Both the position numbers and the translations under genes were made by a program. A stretch of DNA of 64,000 nt from Calothrix sp. PCC 7716 (lineage in GTDB: Bacteria > Cyanobacteriota > Cyanobacteriia > Cyanobacteriales > Nostocaceae). How positions within the stretch are numbered: position 1 is the first letter of the stretch; every line of letters starts with the position of its first letter. The stretch lies in contig NZ_AP025018.1 of NCBI RefSeq assembly GCF_019977735.1, forward strand, positions 8,932,580 through 8,996,579, read 5' to 3'. Of the stretch, positions 54,791 through 62,848 are shown in pieces. The notes beneath the pieces are model-generated. The model ran no database searches. It was given only the letters and a program-made list of their open reading frames with translations, and was not told where the DNA came from.

Positions 54791-56108
54791 AAGAAGGCGC
54801 CGTTTTCTCTCTATCAACACTGCGGAAGTTACCATTTTCGGGGCTAAACCAAACTTCGCAAACACCGACACGACCGTTTCGGTTTTTGGCGACGTTGATT
54901 TCCATCAAGCCTTTGCTCAACGAATCTGGGTTGTAATACTCATCCCTGTAAATTAATAGTCCAATATCCATATCCTGTTCAATATCACCTGAATCTTTAA
55001 TATCGGCTATACATGGGCGTTTATTAGCTTGAGTTTCCACCCCCCGATTAATTTGTGCCAAAGCAATTAATGGAACGTTAAATTCTTTAGCAATATCTTT
55101 ACATGCTCCTGCAATGGCGCCGACAGTTTGTGCCCTATTTGAGGCTGCTCTGTCTCCAAGTTTTTGAATGTAATCAAGAATAATTAATCCAAGTTGACCT
55201 CGTTCCTTTTGAGTTCGGCGCAGTACGGAACGCATTCTGGTAGGATTTTGAGAACTAGCGGGTGAGTCGTCAATAATAATAGGTAGCTCGCTCAAAGCTC
55301 CAATAGCTGATGATAAAGCATCCCATTCACTTTTATAGACTTTGTTTTGAATCAGTCGTTGCGAATCAATTCCTGAATGCATTGCCAAGAATCGTTTAAC
55401 CAGTTGCTCCTTAGACATTTCGGCACTAAAAAACACAACTGGTGACCCTTGAAGTGCCACTTGATTAGCAAGATAGCATCCTACCCAGGTCTTACCCATT
55501 GATGCCCTACCAGCTACGACTATTAAGTCTTTACGCTGGAGTCCTCCCATCAAGGAGTCGAGGTCAATTAATCCGGTAGTAAGACCAGGCGTTACTCCTT
55601 GCTTTAAATTTATAAATGCAGCAGGTAAGTACTCACCTATAGATTGTGGTTGAAATTTGTCACCTTTACTTTGAGTAAGGCTAAAAATTCTTGCTTCTAC
55701 TGCTCCCAAAATCTGAGGTAATCCCGTGGCTGTTTCTTCCCCCAGTTGAGCGATTTCTAGGGCAATGGCGAGCAGTTGCCGACGCTGGTACTTTTCTATT
55801 ATTAGTTCTGCCATTACATCAATATTAACCGCTGAAACAGTACTTTCTAGTAATTGGGCAAGTTTGTTTTTTCCACCCACGCGCTCTAGCTGCTTGTGGT
55901 TTTTTAGCCAAGTGGTTAGGGTTATTAAGTCAGTTCCAAGACCTTGTTGGTTGAGTGTTAATGCCGCGCGGTAGATGATTTGATGAGCGCTGATGTAAAA
56001 AGCTTCTGGTATTAAGATATCAACGACTTTATCAATAGCATACGGGTCTAATAAAATTCCTCCTAAAATTGCCTCTTCTGCTTCTATATTTTCATGTATT
56101 CGCGTCAT
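54777..56108 (-). CDS. dnaB: DnaB-like replicative helicase on the transposon
   Basis: A 443-residue replicative helicase. N-terminal domain (~5-110: NIEAEEAILGGILLDPYAIDKVV, primase interaction), linker, then a RecA-type ATPase with Walker A AGRASMGKT, Walker B LGLIILDYIQ and the QINRGVETQANKRPCIADIKDSGDIEQDMD region. Full length, no visible damage. It would unwind DNA ahead of a replication fork. Its start overlaps the TnpC-like gene by 17 bases, which makes it the last gene of the transposition operon. Two GGCGCC sites, at 54797 and 55116, are the only ones in the left half of the element. Whether it serves transposition or is a second chromosomal DnaB is open. Confidence 0.88.
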   Translation of the reverse strand: MTRIHENIEAEEAILGGILLDPYAIDKVVDILIPEAFYISAHQIIYRAALTLNQQGLGTDLITLTTWLKNHKQLERVGGKNKLAQLLESTVSAVNIDVMAELIIEKYQRRQLLAIALEIAQLGEETATGLPQILGAVEARIFSLTQSKGDKFQPQSIGEYLPAAFINLKQGVTPGLTTGLIDLDSLMGGLQRKDLIVVAGRASMGKTWVGCYLANQVALQGSPVVFFSAEMSKEQLVKRFLAMHSGIDSQRLIQNKVYKSEWDALSSAIGALSELPIIIDDSPASSQNPTRMRSVLRRTQKERGQLGLIILDYIQKLGDRAASNRAQTVGAIAGACKDIAKEFNVPLIALAQINRGVETQANKRPCIADIKDSGDIEQDMDIGLLIYRDEYYNPDSLSKGLMEINVAKNRNGRVGVCEVWFSPENGNFRSVDREKTAPSWLRC

Positions 56109-56943
56109 TATTTAACTCCTTCCAAAGCTCTTGAATTTGTTCTGTAGAAATTAACTCTTCTTCAAATTGCTCCGATGCTTTATAAACCGGAGGGTTATAT
56201 AATATTTGTTGCAGTTGTGGTTCATTTTTTGTCCAACCGTTTTCAATGGCACGGGCAAGCCATGCACCGGGACTTTTTACCAAGCCTTCTTTCATTGCTT
56301 GCTTAAGGGCTTCTATAGCAGCTAAAACCACGTCTGATGATGCTGTTACAATCTTTTTACTCAAAGTAGAATTGAGTTTAATTCCTAGCTCGAAAAGTGC
56401 CTGTTTAATTGTATCATTTATCTGAGACTGCTCCGTTTTTTTATTATTTAGCAACGTTACCTTTTTTACATCATAAGATTGCTCTTTACTGCGACTGAGA
56501 CATTCATCTAGTTGTTGTTTCAGGTCATTGTTCTCTACCCTAAACCTTTCTAGCTGTTCTTCAATTAAGAGAAGTTGATACAGCTTACCAGATATAGCCT
56601 CAATCTGGTCACGAAATTTTCTATTTTCTGTCTCTAACTTCCTAATCCGCTCTTTAAGATGGGTGATTATAACTGTTCTAGATTTATCGGAAGCAGTCTG
56701 AGGTATAGAAGGAGAAGAAACTCCTTTTTGCTGCTCTTGTAAGTACTTAATTCGGTTTTTTATCTGTTCATATTTGTAAAGGTATTGAACTGATACACCA
56801 GCTTCCTTGGCAACCATAGGAAATGAAATACGCTTATTTTCCTTTACTAATTGGGTAATTGCTTTGTTAGTTTTATCCAGTGCCTCTTGGCGCTTCCTTT
56901 GAGTGGCTTCTTTCAAAGCTTCTATTTTCCGTTCAGTTCCCAT
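56092..56943 (-). CDS. tnpC: TnpC-like coiled-coil protein (DUF6262-type)
   Basis: A 283-residue cytoplasmic protein. It begins with a basic helical region (TERKIEALKEATQRKRQEALDK) and a helix-turn-helix-like ISFPMVAKEAGVSVQYLYKYEQI, as in Tn554 TnpC and related DUF6262 proteins, then a long coiled coil (~85-150, many heptads). The C-terminal part contains VKSPGAWLARAIENGWTKNE, a motif common at the ends of replication/transposition accessory proteins. Tn554 TnpC is about 125 residues, so this one is extended, perhaps by a replisome-loading segment. Overlaps tnpB by 11 and dnaB by 17 bases. Confidence 0.75.
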   Translation of the reverse strand: MGTERKIEALKEATQRKRQEALDKTNKAITQLVKENKRISFPMVAKEAGVSVQYLYKYEQIKNRIKYLQEQQKGVSSPSIPQTASDKSRTVIITHLKERIRKLETENRKFRDQIEAISGKLYQLLLIEEQLERFRVENNDLKQQLDECLSRSKEQSYDVKKVTLLNNKKTEQSQINDTIKQALFELGIKLNSTLSKKIVTASSDVVLAAIEALKQAMKEGLVKSPGAWLARAIENGWTKNEPQLQQILYNPPVYKASEQFEEELISTEQIQELWKELNNDANT

Positions 56944-58813
56944 TGCCAGTCTCCAGTGAGTTAATTATGTTTTGCAAGTTCGACGCTATCCTCTCATTCA
57001 TTTCAATCTGACGAGTCCATCCGTTAGCCCTAGCCTTCTCAATAATCTTTTCAGTCTGCTCTAACTGCTGCTTATGTTGTTCAATAAACTCAGTAGTGGT
57101 ACGAAAGTGAGTGCAGGTTAGACAGGCATTAGCATGAGGGCATTCCTTCATAGGGACTGGTAAAGCACAAGAGCCATTAGGCAGTGCCTGAGCTTGGATA
57201 TTTCTTTTAAACCATTGCAAATCAACAGTATTAAGCTCTGGGTTAATAGGCTCAATTACTTGACCAGCAATATTAACTATTTTGCTCTGATACTTAATAA
57301 TTTCCTTTTTTAAGGTTCGATCATGAATATGGGCATAGTGCATTGTCATCTCAGGAGATAGGTGTCCTAGATACTTCTGAATAATATGTAAAGGCACACC
57401 ACTATTTACCATTGAAGTACCTACAGTATGACGAAACTGATGTGACTGAAAATTATAGTAATTACCATTAGAGTCCGTAATACCTTTCTCATAAGCAAGT
57501 TTTTTCAATGACATAGTGAATGCATAAGGTGTTATTGGTTTACGTCCGTTTCCACGAGGTTTTGGAGCTACAAACAAAAACGGATTTTCTTGGTTTCCCC
57601 AGTCAACTTTAACGGAAGCTTGCTGTTCTTGAATAACACGAGCTAACTCTCTACTAATAGGGATAGTATGTTCTTTTTTCATTTTTGATTGATAGTGTTT
57701 TAAAAACCAATCACCTGTGGCATCTTGTAACAAACAGTCAAAGTCAAGTTGACAAAGCTCACTAATCCTACGTCCGGTTTCTATCAAAACCAATAACATT
57801 CTTTTAAAATGAGGTAGCAATGAATCCATATGTTGTTTTAACTGCTCCATTACTTCGTCAGGGATGTACCTGGGTTGATAATCAGAACGTTTAGGAGCAT
57901 CTTCTTTATAAATTAAGGGTAAGGAAGGCAAGTTTGCCCATTTTTCTCTAGCTGCCATTGTTAAAAATTCGTTTAGATGCCAAATGCTCTGCTGTCTTAG
58001 TGCCTCTGTTACTCCAGAACTGGTCATATAAGCATAGTAGTCAAGTATCAAATTGCGGTTATATTTCTCTGGAGGTATGTTATATGCATGTTCATTTATA
58101 AATCTAGAGAACCGCTTTAAATTAAATAGCTTATGACAACAAGTAGTACTTGCCTGGTTCGTAGAACAATATTTCATCCACGATTTAGCAGCTTGTCTCA
58201 TCCAAGGCTGCAAAATGTCTAGAAAGTTCAAACGATAAAAAGTTGTTATAGGATTATGTTGCCCACAAACTTTTTTGAGATTCCAAACGTCCTTTTCAAA
58301 CTCAGGACGGTTATCGTAAGCTGACTTTAAGTCTCGATATAAAGCTCGAAGAAAACAAATTCTTTTGTCTAGTTGCTTGCTTGAACATAGTTCCCCTTTT
58401 GCGTTTACTCGGTGTTTTACTGTTTCATAAATCTTAGCTTTTTTAGATATATATGAGCGAATGGATATCTCCCAATGCTCTAAGCTTTTGTCCATTAAGG
58501 AAACAGTTTTTGGAGCAGTTTCGTTAATCCAGTTGCAAACCCAATCAACCAACGAAGGCGTTACAGTCCAAAGCGTCGATGCCCGCTTCTCTCCAGATTG
58601 AACTCTTGACCAAAGAACAAACTTTAATTCAGTGTTTATTGAATCAGATAAACAAGTAAAAGTTAAATAACGTCCAACTTTCTTCCAGTCTGTGCGGTCT
58701 AAGATAACAGGGCATTTTTCCCTATCCCATACATTGTTCGCCCAATAAGATGGCAATTGATTAAATAAATCAACTTGCGTGAAATTAATTTGAGAATTCT
58801 TGCTTAGAGCCAT
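56933..58813 (-). CDS. tnpB: TnpB-like tyrosine recombinase of the Tn554 type
   Basis: A 626-residue tyrosine recombinase, close to the 630 of Tn554 TnpB. A long N-terminal region (~1-250) precedes the catalytic domain: Arg in LIETGRRISELCQLDFDCLL, a Lys in LKHYQSKMKKEHTIP, HQFRHTVGTSMVNSGV (H-x-x-R) and the nucleophile Tyr near 493 in MTMHYAHIHDRTL. The C-terminal Cys cluster (CALPVPMKECPHANACLTCTHF) suits zinc binding and is a hallmark of this TnpB group. It acts with TnpA to excise and insert the element. Overlaps TnpA by 29 and TnpC by 11 bases. Confidence 0.88.
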   Translation of the reverse strand: MALSKNSQINFTQVDLFNQLPSYWANNVWDREKCPVILDRTDWKKVGRYLTFTCLSDSINTELKFVLWSRVQSGEKRASTLWTVTPSLVDWVCNWINETAPKTVSLMDKSLEHWEISIRSYISKKAKIYETVKHRVNAKGELCSSKQLDKRICFLRALYRDLKSAYDNRPEFEKDVWNLKKVCGQHNPITTFYRLNFLDILQPWMRQAAKSWMKYCSTNQASTTCCHKLFNLKRFSRFINEHAYNIPPEKYNRNLILDYYAYMTSSGVTEALRQQSIWHLNEFLTMAAREKWANLPSLPLIYKEDAPKRSDYQPRYIPDEVMEQLKQHMDSLLPHFKRMLLVLIETGRRISELCQLDFDCLLQDATGDWFLKHYQSKMKKEHTIPISRELARVIQEQQASVKVDWGNQENPFLFVAPKPRGNGRKPITPYAFTMSLKKLAYEKGITDSNGNYYNFQSHQFRHTVGTSMVNSGVPLHIIQKYLGHLSPEMTMHYAHIHDRTLKKEIIKYQSKIVNIAGQVIEPINPELNTVDLQWFKRNIQAQALPNGSCALPVPMKECPHANACLTCTHFRTTTEFIEQHKQQLEQTEKIIEKARANGWTRQIEMNERIASNLQNIINSLETGNGN

Positions 58814-59903
58814 TTTGTTTTTGTCTCTCCTTCCATTCGTTAAAAGCAGCTTTCATGTCCTCATCATTTAGATGAGTGTACGTATTAATAGTGGTTTGGA
58901 CATTAGCATGACCCAAGCGTTTCTGGACATACGCCATGTCCCAACCAGCTCTAATTAATTCAGTTGCATGGGTGTGTCTTAGTAGATGCGGGTAAGCATC
59001 TAACCTTGTCTTTTTACGCAGTCGCCTAAATAAACTGTCTACCGCCGCATAAGTCATGGGACTGCCGAGGCTACCCTCCCAAATATTTACAAACACATAA
59101 TCAGAGTCAATTACTGTAGGATATTCTTCTATCAAGTAGTCTGAATAAAGCCTCATCAAGTCTTTACTAACATGAACTACCCGCTCTGATGCCGACTTTG
59201 CCCTGGCGCCATTAAAGTTATCTAACCTGGGAACAACATGAATTTCATTCTCTCCGGTTGAGCGAATATCCTCATGCCGCAAACCTAGCGCTTCCCCTAT
59301 CCGCAGACCACTTTCATATAAAAGACAAACCAAAAATTTGTCTCTAATACGATTACAAGCATCTACTAACTGCTTGACTTGTTCAGTAGTAAGGCAACCA
59401 GGGAATTTTTTAGGTTCTTTGATTTTGAGCAGTCGCGTTCTAATTTCCTTACTTTTACTAATGTGATGCAGAAAAGGTTTGTACTTACGCCCTGGTTGAA
59501 ATTGGTAACGATAGGCATTTACATCCTCGATTGCTCCTAGGCGCTCCTGAAAGTCGTAAAATCCGCAGACCGCAGACAGAATCGTGTTTATAGTTTTCTC
59601 TGTTCTTTTAGCTTTGAAGGATTGTAGTGAGACAACTTTTGGGTCTGGACTGCGGAGCCAATGAATGAAATCAGCCAAATTTTCTAACGTTATTTCCTTC
59701 CAATCCAAGTGAGAATCTTGTAGAAACTCCCAAAAAAGCTTTAAATGCCCTGCATAAGACTCAATCGTATTGGGCGATCTCTCGAGGCTTTCCAAATAAC
59801 GGAGGTAAGTTTGTATTGGTTGAATGGGTAAGTAATCATTGCCAATAACTATCCAAGTTATGCGCCCAGAGTCTGGCAGTCGGACTCGTTGAACTTGTAT
59901 CAC
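58785..59903 (-). CDS. tnpA: TnpA-like tyrosine recombinase of the Tn554 type
   Basis: A 372-residue recombinase, close to the 361 of Tn554 TnpA. An N-terminal core-binding SAM-like domain (YLRYLESLERSPNTIESYAGHLKLFWEFL) is followed by the catalytic domain: Arg in LLYESGLRIGEALGLRHEDI, HLLRHTHATELIRAGWDM (H-x-x-R), HANVQTT and Tyr342 in INTYTHL. It cuts DNA at the element ends without needing inverted repeats. First gene of the four-gene operon; its promoter lies in the 266-base space before the SDR gene, which also has a (GTT)n run and repeats. Confidence 0.9.
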   Translation of the reverse strand: MIQVQRVRLPDSGRITWIVIGNDYLPIQPIQTYLRYLESLERSPNTIESYAGHLKLFWEFLQDSHLDWKEITLENLADFIHWLRSPDPKVVSLQSFKAKRTEKTINTILSAVCGFYDFQERLGAIEDVNAYRYQFQPGRKYKPFLHHISKSKEIRTRLLKIKEPKKFPGCLTTEQVKQLVDACNRIRDKFLVCLLYESGLRIGEALGLRHEDIRSTGENEIHVVPRLDNFNGARAKSASERVVHVSKDLMRLYSDYLIEEYPTVIDSDYVFVNIWEGSLGSPMTYAAVDSLFRRLRKKTRLDAYPHLLRHTHATELIRAGWDMAYVQKRLGHANVQTTINTYTHLNDEDMKAAFNEWKERQKQNGSKQEFSN

Positions 59904-60105
59904 TATTTACGTTAACTACCAAGGTTTATAACTATAACATAATTATAAATAACGTGCAACTAAGCAGTAAACGAGCATTGTTGTTGTTGTTGTTTAATAA
60001 AAATATATTGAACGATATAAGAAAAAAAACCCAAACCAGAACCTGAAGCTGTTGCTTCATAATTGTGATTAGTCGAGCAAATTGTCATTTTGAGCGCTTC
60101 ACTAT

Positions 60106-60157
60106 GGGCGGGCAGGGATGCCCGCCCCACAAGATGAGATGCCCGCCCCACAAGATG
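60106..60157. repeat. GGGCGGGCAGGGATGCCCGCCC hairpin with direct repeat
   Basis: A perfect 9-bp stem (GGGCGGGCA...TGCCCGCCC) followed by ATGCCCGCCCCACAAGATG, which is present twice in tandem (60119 and 60139). Related GGGCAAGGATGCCC hairpins occur at 35691, 41816 and 42810. Confidence 0.7.
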
Positions 60158-60169
60158 TAAACATTAAAA

Positions 60170-60946
60170 TTAAGATAAAGAACCTCCACCGTCAATCCAA
60201 ACTTCGGTACCTGTAATATATCTAGATGCGTCTGATGCTAAAAATAATACAAGTTCTGCTACATCTTCGCTACCGAGGGCAGTATTTTTTGTCAAGGGAA
60301 TATTATCTTTGATAAATTCGCCTAAATTTGGTATCCAATCTAGGTGACGTTTGGTAACGCTTTCTTCAATACCTGTTAGTACTCCACCTGGACAGATTAC
60401 ATTTACTCTAATTTGATTGGCTGCTAGTTCGAGTGCTAACATTTTTGCTAAAGTTACTTGAGCCGATTTGGTACATGCATATGCCGTGGCGCCTACTTTT
60501 CTGAAGCTGCGAGTACCATTAATGGATGATGTAATTATAATTGAACCACCTTGTTTTTTAAGATGAGGTACTGCGTACTTTAAAGTTAAAAATGTGCCGT
60601 TCAAATTAATATCGATTGTTTGTTGCCACTCGTCGATTTCAATATCTTCTATTGGCGCCCATACTCCGTTAATACCCGCATTTACAAATAATATATCAAT
60701 TCTTTCAAACTCATCAATAATTTTTTGGAATGCTTGCTGCATTTGATTAGCATCGGCAATATTAGCAGCAATCGCCATTACTACACCTTCAGCATGTTGA
60801 ATCTTGCTAACAGTTTCGTCTGCCCCTTCAATATTACGGTCAATAATGGCAATTTTGGCGCCTTCGGAAGCTAACAAAACTGCTGTAGCACGCCCAATTC
60901 CAGAACCACCGCCAGTTATAACTGCAACTTTATTTAAGAGCTTCAT
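60170..60946 (-). CDS. SDR-family oxidoreductase (3-oxoacyl-reductase/glucose-dehydrogenase-like)
   Basis: About 258 residues from ATG 60946; a TTG three codons earlier is less likely. Classical short-chain dehydrogenase: TGGGSGIGRATAVLLAS (cofactor), NAGINGV, a catalytic Ser in IIITSSINGTRS, Tyr-x-x-x-Lys in ATAYACTKSAQ, and PGG after it. The Asp in IIDRNIEG suggests NAD rather than NADP. The substrate (sugar, steroid or acyl) cannot be read. It lies 134 bases after the alpha-amylase stop on the same strand; a terminator between them argues for separate transcription. Confidence 0.92.
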   Translation of the reverse strand: MKLLNKVAVITGGGSGIGRATAVLLASEGAKIAIIDRNIEGADETVSKIQHAEGVVMAIAANIADANQMQQAFQKIIDEFERIDILFVNAGINGVWAPIEDIEIDEWQQTIDINLNGTFLTLKYAVPHLKKQGGSIIITSSINGTRSFRKVGATAYACTKSAQVTLAKMLALELAANQIRVNVICPGGVLTGIEESVTKRHLDWIPNLGEFIKDNIPLTKNTALGSEDVAELVLFLASDASRYITGTEVWIDGGGSLS

Positions 60947-61020
60947 ATTATTCAATTATATTCTTTATCATTAACAATTTTGAATTAAATAATTAGGCGC
61001 CAGCATATATCCTTCGACAT

Positions 61021-61048
61021 AAAAAAGAGACGTAGTTTACCACGTCTC
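61021..61048 (-). terminator. Rho-independent terminator of the amylase gene
   Basis: Read on the minus strand, GAGACGTGGTAAACTACGTC closes a stem (GAGACGT/ACGTCTC) followed by TTTTTT. It lies 32 bases after the amylase stop. Confidence 0.85.
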
Positions 61049-61079
61049 AAGAATTGGCTTAAATTTAAACTTGATAATT

Positions 61080-62561
61080 CTACGCTTCTTGAGGAACCCA
61101 TACCGAAACTGAACCAGCAGGACAACGGAATTCTGCCCAACCTTCTTCGTTAGTTGTAACAGGTTCGCTGATATGTTCGGTAATGTCTATATAAGTACGG
61201 TTAGGTTGCCCAACTTCCATGTACTTAGTACCTTCACTACCATTACTGACTACAACTGCCATTCCACCTGGATGCTCATCGTCACCTAGTCTAGTCCAAC
61301 CAATTGTGTTAGCATGGTCAAAATAATCATACTGGTCGCCGTATGCGTAAGTTTGACGTGCGAATAAATATTTATCAATTAACCACTTGTGACTATCTAT
61401 CCAAATTTCGTACTCATTACCATCATTCGCATAGTCTTTGTAATGGGCGCCGTAGTAATCAGGATAAAATATGCATGGATATCCATCGCGACGCAGTAAG
61501 ATTAACGCATATGCTAATGGTTTAAACCAACTTTCAACGACTGACTCTAAAGACTGTAAAGGCTGAGAATCATGATTATCTACTAGCGTTACAGCTAAAG
61601 TAGGTTGTTGCTGTACTAATGTATTATCAAAAATGGTTCGTAAATCGTAGTCATTACCAGACTTACTAGCAACGTGAAAGTTGTAGTGAAGAGGCGCGTC
61701 AAATAATGTTACTTTACCATTGGTGACAGAAATAAAGTTATGTAAAGCCTCTACATCATATGACCAATACTCACCAACTGCAAAAACTTCACGTTGTACA
61801 TAATTACGAACATGCTCTAACCATTCTAAAAAGAAATGTGATGATACATGTTTTACAGCATCAAAGCGAAAACCATCAACATTAGTAGTATCTAAATACC
61901 ACTCACCCCAATACTTTAACTCTCCTTTGACTTCTGGGTTGTCCATATCTAAATCGCAACCCATTAAATAGTCAAAATTGCCTTTTTCTAAATCAACGTT
62001 GTGGTCAAATTGTTTATCTCTAAGTAAATAAATTGCGTTTGCTTCCCCATTGTAAGCATTGTAATCGATTGCATCGAAGTGCCACCAATGCCATTCCATA
62101 GTGGAATATTTACCATTGCGACCTGGGAAAGTAAAATGTGTCCAAGCTTTTATTTTTTGATATTCCCCTACTACATCATCACGGTTGTCGGGGTTGAAGG
62201 GTGTTGCTTCTGCTTCTTCTTCATGGTCGGCGCCCATTTTATGATTGAATACAGCATCAGCATATATCCTAATGCCTGCTTTTTGTGCAGTTTTAATCGC
62301 GTGCAAATACTCTTCTTTAGTTCCGTATTTTGTCCGCACAGAACCTTTTTGGTCAAACTCACCTAAGTCAAACAAATCATAAACACCATAACCAACGTCC
62401 ATTCCACCACCTGTACCTTTATAAGCAGGGGGTAGCCAAAGCGATGTTACACCAATTTTCGCTAATTCTTCGGCATTCTCTGCCACTTGTTTCCATAAAC
62501 TACCATCCTCTGGGTTATACCAGTGGAAGTATTGCATCATTACACCATTTACTGCGGTCAT
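61080..62561 (-). CDS. amyA: Cytoplasmic alpha-amylase (GH13_5 type)
   Basis: A 493-residue glycoside hydrolase with no signal peptide, matching the bacterial cytoplasmic AmyA (liquefying) group. Catalytic residues: nucleophile Asp234 in GFRFDAVKH, acid/base Glu264 in VGEYW and Asp331 in LVDNHDSQP. YADAVFNHKMGAD supplies the first conserved region with a calcium-binding site. The C-terminal beta domain ends in AEFRCPAGSVSVWVPQEA. It degrades alpha-1,4-glucan, here probably intracellular glycogen. Standard length; ATG 62561 start gives the normal NGVMMQYFHWY start. Confidence 0.94.
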   Translation of the reverse strand: MTAVNGVMMQYFHWYNPEDGSLWKQVAENAEELAKIGVTSLWLPPAYKGTGGGMDVGYGVYDLFDLGEFDQKGSVRTKYGTKEEYLHAIKTAQKAGIRIYADAVFNHKMGADHEEEAEATPFNPDNRDDVVGEYQKIKAWTHFTFPGRNGKYSTMEWHWWHFDAIDYNAYNGEANAIYLLRDKQFDHNVDLEKGNFDYLMGCDLDMDNPEVKGELKYWGEWYLDTTNVDGFRFDAVKHVSSHFFLEWLEHVRNYVQREVFAVGEYWSYDVEALHNFISVTNGKVTLFDAPLHYNFHVASKSGNDYDLRTIFDNTLVQQQPTLAVTLVDNHDSQPLQSLESVVESWFKPLAYALILLRRDGYPCIFYPDYYGAHYKDYANDGNEYEIWIDSHKWLIDKYLFARQTYAYGDQYDYFDHANTIGWTRLGDDEHPGGMAVVVSNGSEGTKYMEVGQPNRTYIDITEHISEPVTTNEEGWAEFRCPAGSVSVWVPQEA

Positions 62562-62748
62562 ATTTTTTAAGTATGTGTTTAATAAAGAAGTGGTAAAGCA
62601 GGATACGCGAAAAATGCCGCCTCAGCACTGCTATTGAGCTAGATTATGTATTTTTATTAATGATTATGTAATCAGTCTTTAGTTAATTTGATTTACTATC
62701 TTTAGGAGAGGTAAGTAACTATGCTTAGTATCTTAAGATAGATATGCT

Positions 62749-62848
62749 GGCAACGGATGATGAACGGATGTAACGGATAAGTTATCTGTCACAAACAAGG
62801 ATTTGCCTTCTAAAATAACCCATCCGTTACATCCGTTCTATCCGTTGC
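62749..62848. repeat. Inverted pair of ATCCGTTAC-family repeats at the parB stop
   Basis: GGCAACGGATGATGAACGGA and further units (62749-62781) face CATCCGTTACATCCGTTCTA and TCCGTTGC (62821-62848) across a 39-base spacer. The arms could form a long hairpin. The right copy overlaps the end of parB. Confidence 0.8.

Larger units (their letters stand above)
54777..59903 (-). mobile_element. Tn554-like transposon with a DnaB-like helicase
   Basis: Four overlapping minus-strand genes: two tyrosine recombinases (TnpA-like, TnpB-like), a coiled-coil TnpC-like protein and DnaB. Overlaps are 29, 11 and 17 bases. Tn554-type elements have no terminal inverted repeats or target duplications, so exact ends cannot be set here. 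The interior is nearly free of GGCGCC (none between 55116 and 59204), unlike the rest of the window, which supports outside origin. Confidence 0.75.

Noticed and set aside
54644-54847. 67-codon frame across the transposon edge
   Set aside because: Overlaps the end of the 54406 gene and antisense DnaB; only a phase shadow.
54777-59903. Recombinase-in-trio (RIT) element
   Set aside because: Only two tyrosine recombinases are present; the third gene is coiled-coil TnpC-like, fitting Tn554 rather than RIT.
59960-60151. 63-codon minus-strand frame with a poly-Gln stretch
   Set aside because: Encoded by GC-rich hairpin repeats and a (GTT)n run; not a real protein.
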